The notes: generated from the letters alone by a model not told the origin. DNA of 24,526 bases from Symbiodinium natans (GCA_905221605.1 CAJNDS010002245.1:529521-554046), one strand, 5' to 3'; counted from the first letter of the stretch, positions 15,844 to 22,447 are shown. Numbers and translations: made by a program.

Positions 15844-18800
15844 TGCAGCAGCTACGAAACTGGCCTTGCTTCTAGCAGTTTCACATTTTTTTTGCCTGAT
15901 CTTCCTTTAGGTGGCTATCCATAGATAAAAAGCTTCCAAAAACACTTCTGATTGTACATCGATACCTAGCTTCAAAGGCATTTATGATCAAGCCTGGGAC
16001 TTAAATCTTAATAGTTCGATACTTAGCCTCAAAGGCATTTATGATCAAGCCTGAAAGGGCACCCAGGACTTAAATCTTTAAATCGATATGCCACCTAAAG
16101 GAAGACCTCCCAGACACGGCCCCCGGCTCCCCCCCCGCGCCAGGAGGGTGGGGAGGCCGAGGGTGCACGAGTTTGGCCCTTGCAGGCCTCCCGAACGGCC
16201 ACCTAGAGGTCTCGCAGGCCAACGACCCCCTCGTCCTGCTCCTCCTCTGCCTCGCCCCGGCCTCGGCCCTCCTCCTGCTGTCCCTGCTGTTCCGGCCGTT
16301 GTTCCTGGCCATGCTGGTCTTCCTCCCCCTCGTCCTGCTGCTGTTGTCCATCCTCCTGCTCCTCCTCCTCCTCCCTGGTTGGCTCCTTTTCATCGTGCTG
16401 CTGCTTGGGGGTTGTTTCCGGCTTGGTCTCCTGCTCTAGTTGCAGAGGCCAACCGACTGCAGGTGCCTCCCTGTGCATTGAGTGGTGCTGGCGGCCAACC
16501 ACACCCGGATCTGAGGGCATTGTTCCAGATGGACCTCTCTCCTCCTCTGGACTTACCGGGAATCTGGTTGCTCCACATTCGACGAGGCGGCAGGTGTGAC
16601 CATTGCCAAAGGTCTTATAGACGGCGAGTGGCTCTACACTTCAGGTGCTGCTGCCCGACCTACGTCCGGCAAGTGCTTCTTCACTATGTCCGTGGCGAGG
16701 TGGCTGAGGCAGCTGACTGTTGTGAGAGAATGGAGGAGTCGTCACATGCTCTGGGTTGGCTGGATGTGGAGTTAATCTGGGCTCGGCTTCTTGACTGGGT
16801 CCAGAATCCCCGCTGAAGGCACTCACACGATGCAAGTTTATCTTAATTTCGAAACATCATTTATCTTGTGTAAGTATATTGTTCGAACAATAATAGAAGC
16901 TTTATGAAAAGCAGAGCATCACTGCCGGCTCCTCCTCCACTTGCCATCTATCAGTTCCGATTGGCCAGAAAATATTCCCCAGATTGACAGGAACATTTAG
17001 TGGCGAAAAAACATAATACCTGTCAAAGAAACCCTTATTTCAGTCTTTTGAGATTGAAAACGGGTGATTTTTGAGCAAACAGAAGAATATTTCTGGGGAA
17101 AGGGAAATGTCCTTTTCATATCGACACAATGCAGAATCTAATCAGGAAAGTATAGCTATTCGGATCGTCACACCTGCCCCTCTTTTTTTTGAACTTTTGC
17201 TGGGCGACATGCCAGGCAGAAAATAGGTTGCTTGGCTGCGAAGAGTTTGGCACTCGAAACACAACACACCCCAAACTAGGAAGTCCCCATGAACCTCCAA
17301 GTAGGTTGTTGTAGGCCAGGCCACATTCGGGCACTTGGCGCCCTGGCTATGATGCACTTACTACCTTCTCTGCACCCTAAACCCTGAACCCTAGACCCTA
17401 ACCCTAAACCCTAAACCCTAAACCCGGTACCCCTAAACCCTCAACCCTAAACCCTCAACCCTAAATCCTAAAACCCTAAACCCTAAACCCTCAACCCTAA
17501 ACCCCAAACCCTAAACCCTAAGCAACCAAACCCTTTAAACCAAAAGCCCTAAACTCACCGACTCACTTCCCTGAGGGTACCAGACCCTTAACCCTGAACC
17601 TGCCCTCATCCTGCGCTCTGAACCCTACGCCCTAAACCCGAAACCCCAAACCCTAACCCTAAACCCGAAACCCTAGCCCTAAACCCTACACCCTAAGCCC
17701 TAAACCCTAAACCCGGTGTCCCGAGCACTTCAGCAGGCTTCAGCAGCGCCATCTCAGGGTGTCCGAACTGGCGCCAGGTCCAGGGTTCAGATTTTGGGGT
17801 GTTTTTCGGGCTTCGGATTGAGAGTGTAAGGGTTTAGGGTTTAGGGTTTAGGGTTTCGGGTTTAGGGTTTAGGGTTTAGGGTTTTGGCTTTACATCCTGC
17901 CGGGGGGGTTAAGGGCCCCTTGGTCGCACCATGAATAACCCGAACAAATGTTCCCTCTTGTTCCTAGTTTTCAACCCGAAGCCCCAAAGCCTGAACCCTG
18001 AAACCCTCAACCTGCTCCACTCCCAGTGCTAACTGGCGGCTAAAGGTTTTTTGTTTGGCAATGTTTTTCGCTTCTTCTGATTCTTCACCCTAAACCCTAT
18101 AAACCCTAAAACCTTACTCCCTAAACCCTTAAACCCTCTGAGTTACCTTACCATCTCACGGAAACAAGATGCCATGGCACCTTGCGAGACGGTTAAACCC
18201 TAAACCCTAAACCCTAAACCCTAAACCCTAAACCCTAAACCCTAAACCCTAAACCCGAATAGAACCCTATATAAACCCTAAACCCTATAGGGGGGTGGAT
18301 GAAGATTTTTGGGCTCTTCGGTCCTGCGGCGGCAACAGCTGGCAAGCTCCATGTTGTGTCTCTCTTTCTTTCTCTTTCTATCTAGGCATGTCCATAGGTG
18401 TGGTTTCTGTATTCGCATATACATATATGTCTTCGAACCTCACCCAAACCCCTCGAAACAAAACAAAAGTCCCACAAGAATTCGGGACGCCGAGAGGCGG
18501 CGCAGCTGCTGATGATGATGCGGCATGCTGCCGTTGAGCAGGTCGAGGGTGTAGTGTTTAGGGTTGATGAAACAAAGCCCCTGAACCCTAAACCCTAAAC
18601 CCTAAACCCTAAACTTTAAACCCTAAACCCTAAACCCAAACCTTGCGAGCTCGAAGCAGCGACATGTCTACCGGGGTCTTCTCAGGGTTTAGGTCCTTTA
18701 GGGTTCAGAGTCTAGGGTTTCTAGGACGCAGAGTAAGTAGGCCCTAGAGTCTAGGGTTTCCAGGACACAGAGTAAGTAGGCCCTCATTCCTTCTTCTTGG

Positions 18801-20992
18801 AGTTGAGGGTTTTGGGTTTAGGGTTTAGGGTTTAGGGTTTAGGGTTTAGGGTTTAGGGTTTCTAAGACCCAGAGTAGCCCCTCATCCCCGCTTTATAGGG
18901 CTTCGGTTTCCGCGTAAACCCCATTAAACCGAACAGGGTCCTGTCGAGCCGCAAACATTTAGGGTTCAGGGAACAGAGTTTAAGGACGCAAGAGAGCCCT
19001 GACTTAGGGTTTAGGGGTTTCGAAATTTTAAAGCTTACGGCCATTCAGTTTTTTTGTTTGTTTGTTTTTTTTTGTTCCGGTTTGATGCTTTGGGCCGTTC
19101 AGGGGTTTACTTTAGCCCCTTTTGTGTTCCTAGTTTGATCTTGGGTCTAGATTATGTCGCCTGGACATCAGGTTTGGTCCTAAATCAGTGTTGTACACCC
19201 CAATCCAGGCATACCGCATGTCAAGCTCGTAGTTAGTACAGTCATTGCTTGTGTCCTCACCTCTAGGCCCAAACCCTAAACCCTAAACCCTAAACCCTAA
19301 ACCCTAAACCCTAAACCCTAAACCCTAAACCCTAAACCCTAAACCCTAAACCCTACAAACCCTACAAACCCTACAAACCCTGCAAACCCGAAACCCTAAA
19401 CCCCAAAAAACCCTAAACCCCATAAACCCGAAAGCCTACACCATCAGACAATCGGCTCTTTGCTTCGTTGGGCCTGGCCTGCTTTAGTTCAACTTCAACG
19501 ACATACCCCGTTTTTGGGGGTGGGGGCCGGGGGAGGGTTTAGGGTTTAGGGTTTAGGGTTTAGGGTTTAGGGTTTAGGGTTGAGGGTTGAGGGTTTAGGG
19601 TTTAGGGTACCTGTTTTATGCGAATGGCGCAGTTTGCGCGCCCCTGCCCCACCCTCCCCATCCGCAACACAACAGAATGTGGCAAGTAGGGGGGCGAAGG
19701 GAGGGAGGCTACAAGGCAGTAGGCAGGGCTTAGCCACTACCTCTCAGGTTTCGGCTTGTGATTGCTGCTTCAACATGAGTTGTTCCGAGCCCCCGAACCC
19801 TAAACCCTAAACCCTAAACCCTAAACCCTAAACCCTAAACCCTAAACCCTAAACCCTAAACCCTAAACCCTAAGTACCAGGACACCGTTTGCTACAACTC
19901 CGTGATCTCGACATGTGCACCCCAGCTGCGAGTGACGCTGGCTGATGCTGGGTTTTTCCATGACAGTGCCACCTTGCCTCATCGCAGAATTGCAAAGCGA
20001 CCATCAGCACAGTACAGCGTTCTAGACCCTCCATACACGGAAATCTACACGCACAAGCCTTCCAGAATGTCTGTAATGTTGGGCTTGGTTGGGGTCATTG
20101 AGTGTTCTAAGCCTCACAAGTTTGACTTCTGTTTAGCCCTGTCGCAGCTAACAGAATCAGCGCTTCAAGTTCCTATGCCATGCGGGTTTAGGGTTTAGGG
20201 TCTCAAGCGTTTTAGGGGTTCAGGGGTTCAGGGTTCAGGTAAAGTTTGTTTTTGGGCCTTGGACTCCGGCAAGGTTCCTGAGGCCCTCCACTGAAGCCCC
20301 CCGACGCTTTCAGGGACAATTGGGGCGGTTTCGGGTCTAGGGCTTAATGTTGGGGTTTTGTAAAATTTCAGAAACTTGTGCAATTCAGGGTTCAGCGGCT
20401 CATGCTGCGGAATGCGGGATATAGGGCTACGCTTAGGGCAACTTAGGGTTTAGGGTTTAGGGTTTAGGGTTTAGGGTTTAGGGTTTGGGGGGGCAACTTA
20501 GGATTGCGGGTCGGCGGTTTCATGTTGACAGATCCTGCCCAAGCACGAGGCAGCTGCTGCGCCCTGCAACATCCCAGCAGTACCTTTTGCAGTAAAGACC
20601 TCGGATCCTAAACCGTAAACCCCTACACAAAATCCCTGGACCCTAGCACTCGACCCTAGATCCTGAACCCCAAGCCCGAAACCCCTAGAAACCCGAAGCA
20701 CTAAAATCTGTTTGAACTTCAAACAATCTCGGGGTCCGAAAGCCCTAGACCCTAAACCCCAAACCCTAAGCCCTAAACCACAAACCCTAAACCCTAAGCC
20801 CCAAACCCTAAACCCTAAACCCTGCACCCGAAACCCTAAACCCTATACTAAACCCCTCTCAACCCTAAACCCTGACTCCTTATCCCAGGATGACGAGGCA
20901 TGGGAGTGGGCCTTGCACCTACTGAATGACATGACGCTCCGCGAGCTGAGTCCAAGCGCTGCTCACTTCCATCCAGGGGCTGAGGGAGTGGG
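11771..20992 (+). CDS. Pentatricopeptide repeat (PPR) protein gene, multi-exon model
   Basis: Joined by eye from about 13 exons: 11771-11813, 12417-12481, 12887-12931, 13456-13505, 13732-13786, 14003-14044, 14618-14642, 17737-17777, 18497-18541, 18657-18686, 19448-19519, 19881-19931 and 20889 (or 20898)-20992. All joins hold phase. The product is a chain of about six PPR repeats of 31-40 residues, each with helix A (Y/F-N-x-x-I/L), often a Trp before helix B, then a P-D/N turn. PPR proteins are helical RNA-binding proteins that usually edit, cleave or stabilise organelle transcripts. The start and end of the gene are not seen, and organelle targeting cannot be judged. Nearly every intron carries a G array near its 5' end and a C array near its 3' end. 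Several donors are GC. Individual boundaries may be off by a codon or more. Confidence 0.6.
11868..11903 (+). repeat. G array near intron 5' end
   Basis: Five TTTAGGG-type units, opening the intron 11814-12416. Confidence 0.9.
11964..11996. repeat. Palindromic G/C array junction inside an intron
   Basis: GTTTAGGGTTTAGGGCCC followed by TTAAACCCTAAACC: two G units mirror two C units across GGGCCC, one base short of perfect. Confidence 0.88.
12165..12205. mobile_element. Fragment of the 7137/23317 MITE family
   Basis: GGTTCCC ... CCAACCAAAAAGGGTGCC matches, in inverse orientation, the core GGCACCC...TTTTTGGCTGG...GGGAACC of the other copies. No terminal repeats are visible. Confidence 0.4.
12365..12399 (-). 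repeat. C array near intron 3' end
   Basis: Five units just upstream of the exon at 12417. Confidence 0.92.
12417..12481 (+). CDS. PPR exon: repeat 1 helix B and P-N turn
   Basis: AGATAG|GC acceptor completes the Gly codon of the previous exon. It reads AWQLSLALLRTATAGQTLPN plus T. The Trp and the L..ALL core are typical of helix B in W-containing PPR repeats. Proposed donor ACG|GCCGCT (GC). An alternative exon end at 12499 is possible but disturbs repeat register. Confidence 0.58.
12521..12549 (-). repeat. C array, short
   Basis: Four units following a TTTCGGG-rich stretch. With 12788-12843 it lies in the 3' part of intron 12482-12886. The 12550-12787 interval is unique and has the small palindrome CGCGAAA/TTTCGCG near 12687-12702. 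Confidence 0.88.
12788..12843 (-). repeat. C array near intron 3' end
   Basis: Eight units ahead of the exon at 12887. Confidence 0.94.
12887..12931 (+). CDS. PPR exon: repeat 2, helix A
   Basis: CGAGCAG|G acceptor; VMLNSAIRCCARSEE, with L-N-S-A-I at PPR positions 4-8. Joins T|V in phase 0. Proposed GC donor GAG|GCGCCC at 12932. The frame stays open upstream from 12851 and downstream to GT at 12962, so the exon could be longer; the short version makes repeat 2 exactly 35 residues. Confidence 0.58.
12968..13024 (+). repeat. G array near intron 5' end
   Basis: Eight TTTAGGG-type units, at the start of intron 12932-13455. Confidence 0.93.
13199..13412 (-). repeat. Degenerate C array with a 50-bp tandem repeat
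   Basis: CCCTAAA-derived units. CAGAATTCT/CAGCATTCT starts at 13252, 13302 and 13351 define three copies of a 49-50 bp unit containing TTCACCCTAAACCCTTCA. Confidence 0.75.
13456..13505 (+). CDS. PPR exon: repeat 2, helix B
   Basis: CCCCAAG|G acceptor; ELHWSLQTLQTLNIFG plus two bases; donor GGC|GTAGGG at 13506. Phase 0 to 2, matching the next exon. The Trp and spaced Leu residues fit helix B. Part of the sequence (CCAAACCCTACAAACCCTG) is itself array-like, so it is less certain than its neighbours. Confidence 0.42.
13507..13560 (+). repeat. G array at intron 5' end
   Basis: Seven perfect units. Intron 13506-13731 is the one intron of the model without a clear C array near its 3' end. Confidence 0.94.
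13637..13700 (+). repeat. G array of expanded TTTTGGGGG units
   Basis: TTTAGGG and TTTGGGG units, then four near-identical GTTTTGGGG copies. Confidence 0.88.
13732..13786 (+). CDS. PPR exon: repeat 3, helix A
   Basis: CCCAAG|C acceptor supplies one base for the split Ala codon, then RKAYKFNTKLKALEARNH; strong donor CAC|GTACGT at 13787. F-N-T-K-L at PPR positions 4-8. An alternative acceptor at 13739 (GTAAG|G) would be phase 0. Confidence 0.55.
13828..13955. repeat. G array followed closely by C array
   Basis: TTTAGGGG and TTTGGGG units (13828-13858), an 11-base spacer, then about twelve CCCTAAA units (13870-13955). Together they fill the small intron 13787-14002. Confidence 0.92.
14003..14044 (+). 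CDS. PPR exon: repeat 3, helix B
   Basis: GTTTCTTAG|G acceptor; AWPYSLELLLETLL; proposed GC donor CTG|GCAGTT at 14045. Using GT at 14054 also stays in frame but adds three residues before the next exon and pushes the P-D turn out of register. Confidence 0.58.
14074..14150 (+). repeat. G array near intron 5' end
   Basis: Six TTTAGGG units then TTGAGGG/TTAAGGG variants. Two further G runs at 14341-14360 and 14373-14436 lie deeper in the intron. Confidence 0.9.
14485..14605 (-). repeat. C array near intron 3' end
   Basis: About seventeen units, ending 12 bases before the next exon. Confidence 0.95.
14618..14642 (+). CDS. PPR exon: P-D turn
   Basis: CAGCTAAG|G acceptor; DMPQPDVI plus one base. 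Proposed donor ATCA|GTTGCT (GT 14643-14644). Joined to 17737 it gives PDVISFSSAISGC, an almost ideal W-type PPR helix A. The frame continues open to 14678, the alternative end just before the G array. Confidence 0.58.
14677..14794 (+). repeat. G array of octamers in two blocks
   Basis: TTTAGGGG copies, then about four TTTCGGGG copies, then TTTAGGGG again, so a point variant has spread as a block. Confidence 0.93.
14967..15085 (-). repeat. Degenerate C array
   Basis: ACCCTGAAA-type units, a CCCTAAA variant with TGA in place of TAA. Confidence 0.75.
15474..15537 (-). repeat. C array of 9-mers
   Basis: Seven copies of CCCCCTAAA with one CCCTCTAAA; marks the left edge of the array-free island. 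Confidence 0.93.
15549..15581. repeat. Stable hairpin
   Basis: TGCATTGCAG (15549-15558) pairs perfectly with CTGCAATGCA (15572-15581). TGGA/TCCA inside extends the stem past a two-base bulge. CATGG flanks both sides. Possibly the remains of a foldback element. Confidence 0.7.
15714..15875 (+). CDS. Small polyglutamine frame over a CAG run
   Basis: ATG at 15714 opens a 53-codon frame: MLLPPLDPLAHSKQK, 28 Gln, then LQQLRNWPCF and TAG. The CAG run also reads as poly-Ser or poly-Ala in the other frames. Whether any of it is translated is unknown; it could be an exon of the downstream 242-codon gene or just a microsatellite. Confidence 0.25.
15759..15842 (+). repeat. Uninterrupted (CAG)28
   Basis: 84 bases of pure CAG, followed by CTGCAGCAG. 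Only one trinucleotide tract of this purity is present in the window. Confidence 0.97.
15900..16105. repeat. Inverted repeat enclosing a direct duplication
   Basis: TCTTCCTTTAGGTGGC (15900-15915) is perfectly inverted at 16090-16105. Between them a unit starting TCGATAC(C/T)TAGC at 15959 recurs at 16016, with GGCATTTATGATCAAGCCTG shared; the second copy carries a 12-13 base insertion. The right arm overlaps the start of the 242-codon frame. Confidence 0.8.
16088..16816 (+). CDS. Unidentified 242-residue protein, Pro-rich N-terminus, Cys/His-rich C-terminus
   Basis: The longest open frame in the window, ATG 16088 to TGA 16814. Residues 1-115 are Pro/Arg/Ala-rich and low complexity. Residues 118-242 look like a folded domain, with balanced codon use and a Cys/His cluster: Cys170-x2-Cys173-x10-His184-x2-Cys187, then Cys188, Cys189 and Cys211-Cys212. 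That spacing could bind zinc, but I recognise no family. The C-terminus is rich in Trp and acidic residues (LGWLDVELIWARLLDWVQN). The CTG/CTC-rich N-terminal half also reads as a Leu-rich hydrophobic frame from 16173 and an acidic Gln-rich frame on the other strand, so the true N-terminus is uncertain. It sits inside the largest PPR intron on the same strand, in an array-free island. It may be a nested gene, an inserted element or an independent gene. Confidence 0.5.
   Translation: MPPKGRPPRHGPRLPPRARRVGRPRVHEFGPCRPPERPPRGLAGQRPPRPAPPLPRPGLGPPPAVPAVPAVVPGHAGLPPPRPAAVVHPPAPPPPPWLAPFHRAAAWGLFPAWSPALVAEANRLQVPPCALSGAGGQPHPDLRALFQMDLSPPLDLPGIWLLHIRRGGRCDHCQRSYRRRVALHFRCCCPTYVRQVLLHYVRGEVAEAADCCERMEESSHALGWLDVELIWARLLDWVQNPR
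16817..17372. other. Unique AT-richer region after the 242-codon frame
   Basis: No arrays and no supported gene. It contains the perfect 16-bp palindrome TATTGTTCGAACAATA at 16877-16892 and is AT-richer than the rest of the window, as expected of a 3' UTR or inserted DNA. Confidence 0.5.
17373..17715 (-). repeat. C arrays near intron 3' end
   Basis: Two runs (17373-17535 and 17580-17715) with CCCTCAA, CCCGAAA and CCCTAGC variants. Confidence 0.9.
17737..17777 (+). CDS. PPR exon: repeat 4, helix A
   Basis: TTCAGCAG|G acceptor. Two bases complete a Ser codon, then FSSAISGCPNWRQ; donor CAG|GTCCAG at 17778. F-S-S-A-I at positions 4-8 and a Trp at 14, three earlier than usual. Other AG acceptors exist within 6 bases. 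Confidence 0.6.
17830..17884 (+). repeat. G array near intron 5' end
   Basis: Eight units, one TTTCGGG. Confidence 0.94.
18085..18290 (-). repeat. C arrays toward intron 3' end
   Basis: Degenerate run 18085-18133 and a perfect run 18194-18256 with trailing units to 18290. Some 200 bases of unique sequence (18291-18496) separate them from the next exon. That stretch includes the pyrimidine tract CTCTTTCTTTCTCTTTCTAT. Confidence 0.88.
18497..18541 (+). CDS. PPR exon: repeat 4, helix B
   Basis: CCGAGAG|G acceptor; AAQLLMMMRHAAVEQ, phase 0 to 0; donor CAG|GTCGAG. Following WRQ of the previous exon it reads exactly like helix B of PPR repeats (WrqAlqLLseMr.agvep). Confidence 0.6.
18586..18640 (-). 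repeat. C array near intron 3' end
   Basis: Eight units in the smallest intron (18542-18656, 115 bases), whose 5' part has only a single GTTTAGGG. Confidence 0.92.
18657..18686 (+). CDS. PPR exon: repeat 5, helix A start
   Basis: CTCGAAG acceptor; QRHVYRGLLR; donor AGG|GTTTAG at 18687, the first base of a G array. V-Y-R-G-L-L sits in register with positions 3-8. Only 30 nt, so it rests on phase and register. Confidence 0.42.
18687..18861 (+). repeat. G arrays and a 39-bp tandem repeat
   Basis: Between GTTTAGG units, TCTAGGGTTTCTAGGACGCA at 18711 recurs at 18750 (period 39) with AGAGTAAGTAGGCCCT in both, and a decayed third copy follows 18852. A perfect G array occupies 18806-18861. Confidence 0.88.
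19267..19438 (-). repeat. C array near intron 3' end
   Basis: About twelve CCCTAAA units, then CCCTACAAA variants. Confidence 0.94.
19448..19519 (+). CDS. PPR exon: repeat 5, second part
   Basis: CACCATCAG acceptor; TIGSLLRWAWPALVQLQRHT plus PFLG; donor GGG|GTGGGG at 19520. Phase 0 to 0. The first Trp falls at repeat position 17 when joined to the previous exon. The frame is otherwise less PPR-like than its neighbours. Confidence 0.42.
19535..19608 (+). repeat. G array near intron 5' end
   Basis: About ten units with TTGAGGG variants. Confidence 0.94.
19797..19873 (-). repeat. C array near intron 3' end
   Basis: Eleven perfect units, seven bases before the exon acceptor. Confidence 0.95.
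19881..19931 (+). CDS. PPR exon: repeat 6, helix A
   Basis: GTACCAG|G acceptor; DTVCYNSVISTCAPQLR; donor CGA|GTGACG at 19932. V-C-Y-N-S-V-I-S is a textbook PPR helix A. The frame happens to stay open to about 20198, but the PPR character stops at the donor. Confidence 0.65.
20186..20488 (+). repeat. G arrays in intron 5' half
   Basis: Short runs at 20186-20246 and 20443-20488 separated by decayed units. Here the first G array starts some 250 bases after the donor. Confidence 0.85.
20738..20873 (-). repeat. C array near intron 3' end
   Basis: CCCTAAA units with CCCCAAA, CCCTAAG and ACCACAA variants. Confidence 0.9.
20889..20992 (+). CDS. PPR exon: repeat 6 helix B and next turn
   Basis: TTATCCCAG|G acceptor; DDEAWEWALHLLNDMTLREL then SPSAAHFHPGAEGV; donor GT at 20993 in the G array. 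W..ALHLLNDM..REL.P is the clearest PPR helix B in the window. The alternative acceptor GAG|GCA at 20897 gives a 36-residue repeat. The end of the exon may lie earlier, as PPR character fades after AAHF. I found no convincing next exon. Confidence 0.65.
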
Positions 20993-21175
20993 GTTTAGGG
21001 TTTAGGGTTTGGGGTTTAGGGTTTAGGGTTTGGGGTTTGGGGTTTAGGGTTTAGGGTTTGGGGTTTGGGGTTTAGGGTTTAGGGTTAGGGGTTTAGGGTT
21101 TAGGGTTTGGGGTTTGGGGTTTAGGGTTTGGGGTTTGGGGTTTAGGGTTTAGGGTTTAGGGTTTAGGGTTTAGGG
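20992..21175 (+). repeat. G array with mixed TTTAGGG/TTTGGGG pattern
   Basis: About 26 units in which one or two TTTGGGG copies alternate with pairs of TTTAGGG, suggesting a higher-order repeat. Confidence 0.94.
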
Positions 21176-21296
21176 CTTCTAAGCCCTCAGCCTCAATTAC
21201 ACCCTTAACCTAGTTGCTTCAACCCACGACCCTCTGAGCCCCAAAGCTCTATAAACCAGATAAACCTCATAACGCATAAATCCTAAAGAAAGGGGT

Positions 21297-21320
21297 GGGG
21301 GGGGGGGGGGGGGGGGGGGG
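21297..21320 (+). repeat. G24 homopolymer
   Basis: The longest G run in the window, ahead of an exon-like stretch at 21362. Confidence 0.95.
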
Positions 21321-21361
21321 TTCGCCATAAATCCTACATCAACCCCACACCCTAGACGCAG

Positions 21362-21410
21362 GACACAATGATTCTCAAGAATCTGAGACAGAAGCTGATG
21401 ACTTCTAACC
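21362..21410 (+). CDS. Weak exon-like stretch
   Basis: TAGACGCAG|G acceptor; frame DTMILKNLRQKLMTSN. Codon use is plausible, but the donor is unclear and it lies between two G arrays. Not identified. Confidence 0.22.
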
Positions 21411-21426
21411 TTTTCAGGGCTTAGGA

Positions 21427-21463
21427 TTGTTTAGGGTTTGGGGTTTAGGGTCTGGGGTTTAGG
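21427..21463 (+). repeat. G array, short
   Basis: TTTAGGG, TTTGGGG and TCTGGGG units. Confidence 0.85.
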
Positions 21464-21592
21464 GTCTGCATGTAGCTGCACCCTTCCGAGAAGCGCAGTG
21501 AGCCCCTGATTGGAACCTGGAAGCAGGCACCCATCAAATGTTGTGTCCCTACAATGATCCTATGGAGATTTGAGTTTTACGGTTTAGGCTAG

Positions 21593-21702
21593 CCCTAAAC
21601 CCTAAACCCTAAACCCTAAACCCCAAACCCTAAACCCTAAACCCTGCGCCCTAAACACTAAACCCTAAACCCTGAGCCCCAAGCCCTAAACCCTAAACCC
21701 AA
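21593..21702 (-). repeat. C array
   Basis: About fourteen units with CCCTGCG and CACTAAA variants. Confidence 0.9.
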
Positions 21703-22111
21703 TGACCCAAGAATGGAGATTTGATTGTAGGAGCCTCGGGGGCTTCATGGGGCTTCAGGGGGGTTACGACTTGAGGGGTTTCGGGTTTTCGGCGTGTCGG
21801 GCTTCAAGGACCTCGGGCCATGACCCCCAGCCCTAAACCCCAAACCCTAAACCGTGGGGCTTTGGGGTGTACAGGGCTTTGGGGTCTTCGAGTTTTCTCC
21901 AGTGGTTTGTTTTTTTTGCTTTAAAGGGTGTTAGCAAGCATTTTCATGGGGTGTAATTGGGTTATTATTGTCCTGCTGCCGGCTACCCTGTACATCTAAG
22001 GGGCCGTCATTCCGTAAAGGGACCTACTTTGTTGGGAGCCTTGCATGTGAGCCGACTATGGCTATGGCGTAGGGTGAGGGCCAGTAGTTCTGCTTGTTTT
22101 GGGCTTGGGGC

Positions 22112-22147
22112 AAACCCTAAACCCTAAACCCTAAACCCTAAACCCTC
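22112..22147 (-). repeat. C array, short
   Basis: Five units. The following 22148-22250 contains YFNPMKPDVPS then a stop, faintly like a PPR turn but too short to call. Confidence 0.92.
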
Positions 22148-22250
22148 TTTTAAGTACTTCAACCCCATGAAGCCAGACGTGCCTTCCTGATTCTCTGGGA
22201 TTCTGGGATGGTGGAGGATCGGGAACCTAGCTGAGGTTTAGGGACTGAAA

Positions 22251-22318
22251 AGGGTTTAGGGTTTAGGGTTTAGGGTTTAGGGTTTAGGGTTTAGGGTTTA
22301 GGGTTTAGGGTTTAGGGC
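22251..22318 (+). repeat. G array
   Basis: Nine perfect units. Confidence 0.95.
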
Positions 22319-22447
22319 TCCGCACGCCTCTAACAGAGCTTCCCGCAAGTAAAGCTGTTGTTGTCCTATTACAAGGTATAGGGTGTCGATGAGTAGAGGG
22401 TCGTGGATTTCCACTGCCATGCCGTTTACCGTAGAGTGCGGCTACCT

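Noticed and set aside
15730-15924. Polyserine frame through the CAG run
   Set aside because: Starts from TTG with a stop just upstream; simply another phase of the microsatellite.
16173-16439. 88-codon Leu-rich hydrophobic frame and the opposing Glu/Gln-rich frame (16203-16520, minus)
   Set aside because: Both arise from CTG/CTC-rich low-complexity sequence inside the 242-codon frame, and neither extends into the non-repetitive 3' half. The Gln-rich one could still be real if the gene is on the other strand.
19932-20198. Continuation of the 19881 exon as one long coding exon
   Set aside because: The frame is open, but PPR similarity ends at the GTGACG donor, and joining to 20889 restores helix B.
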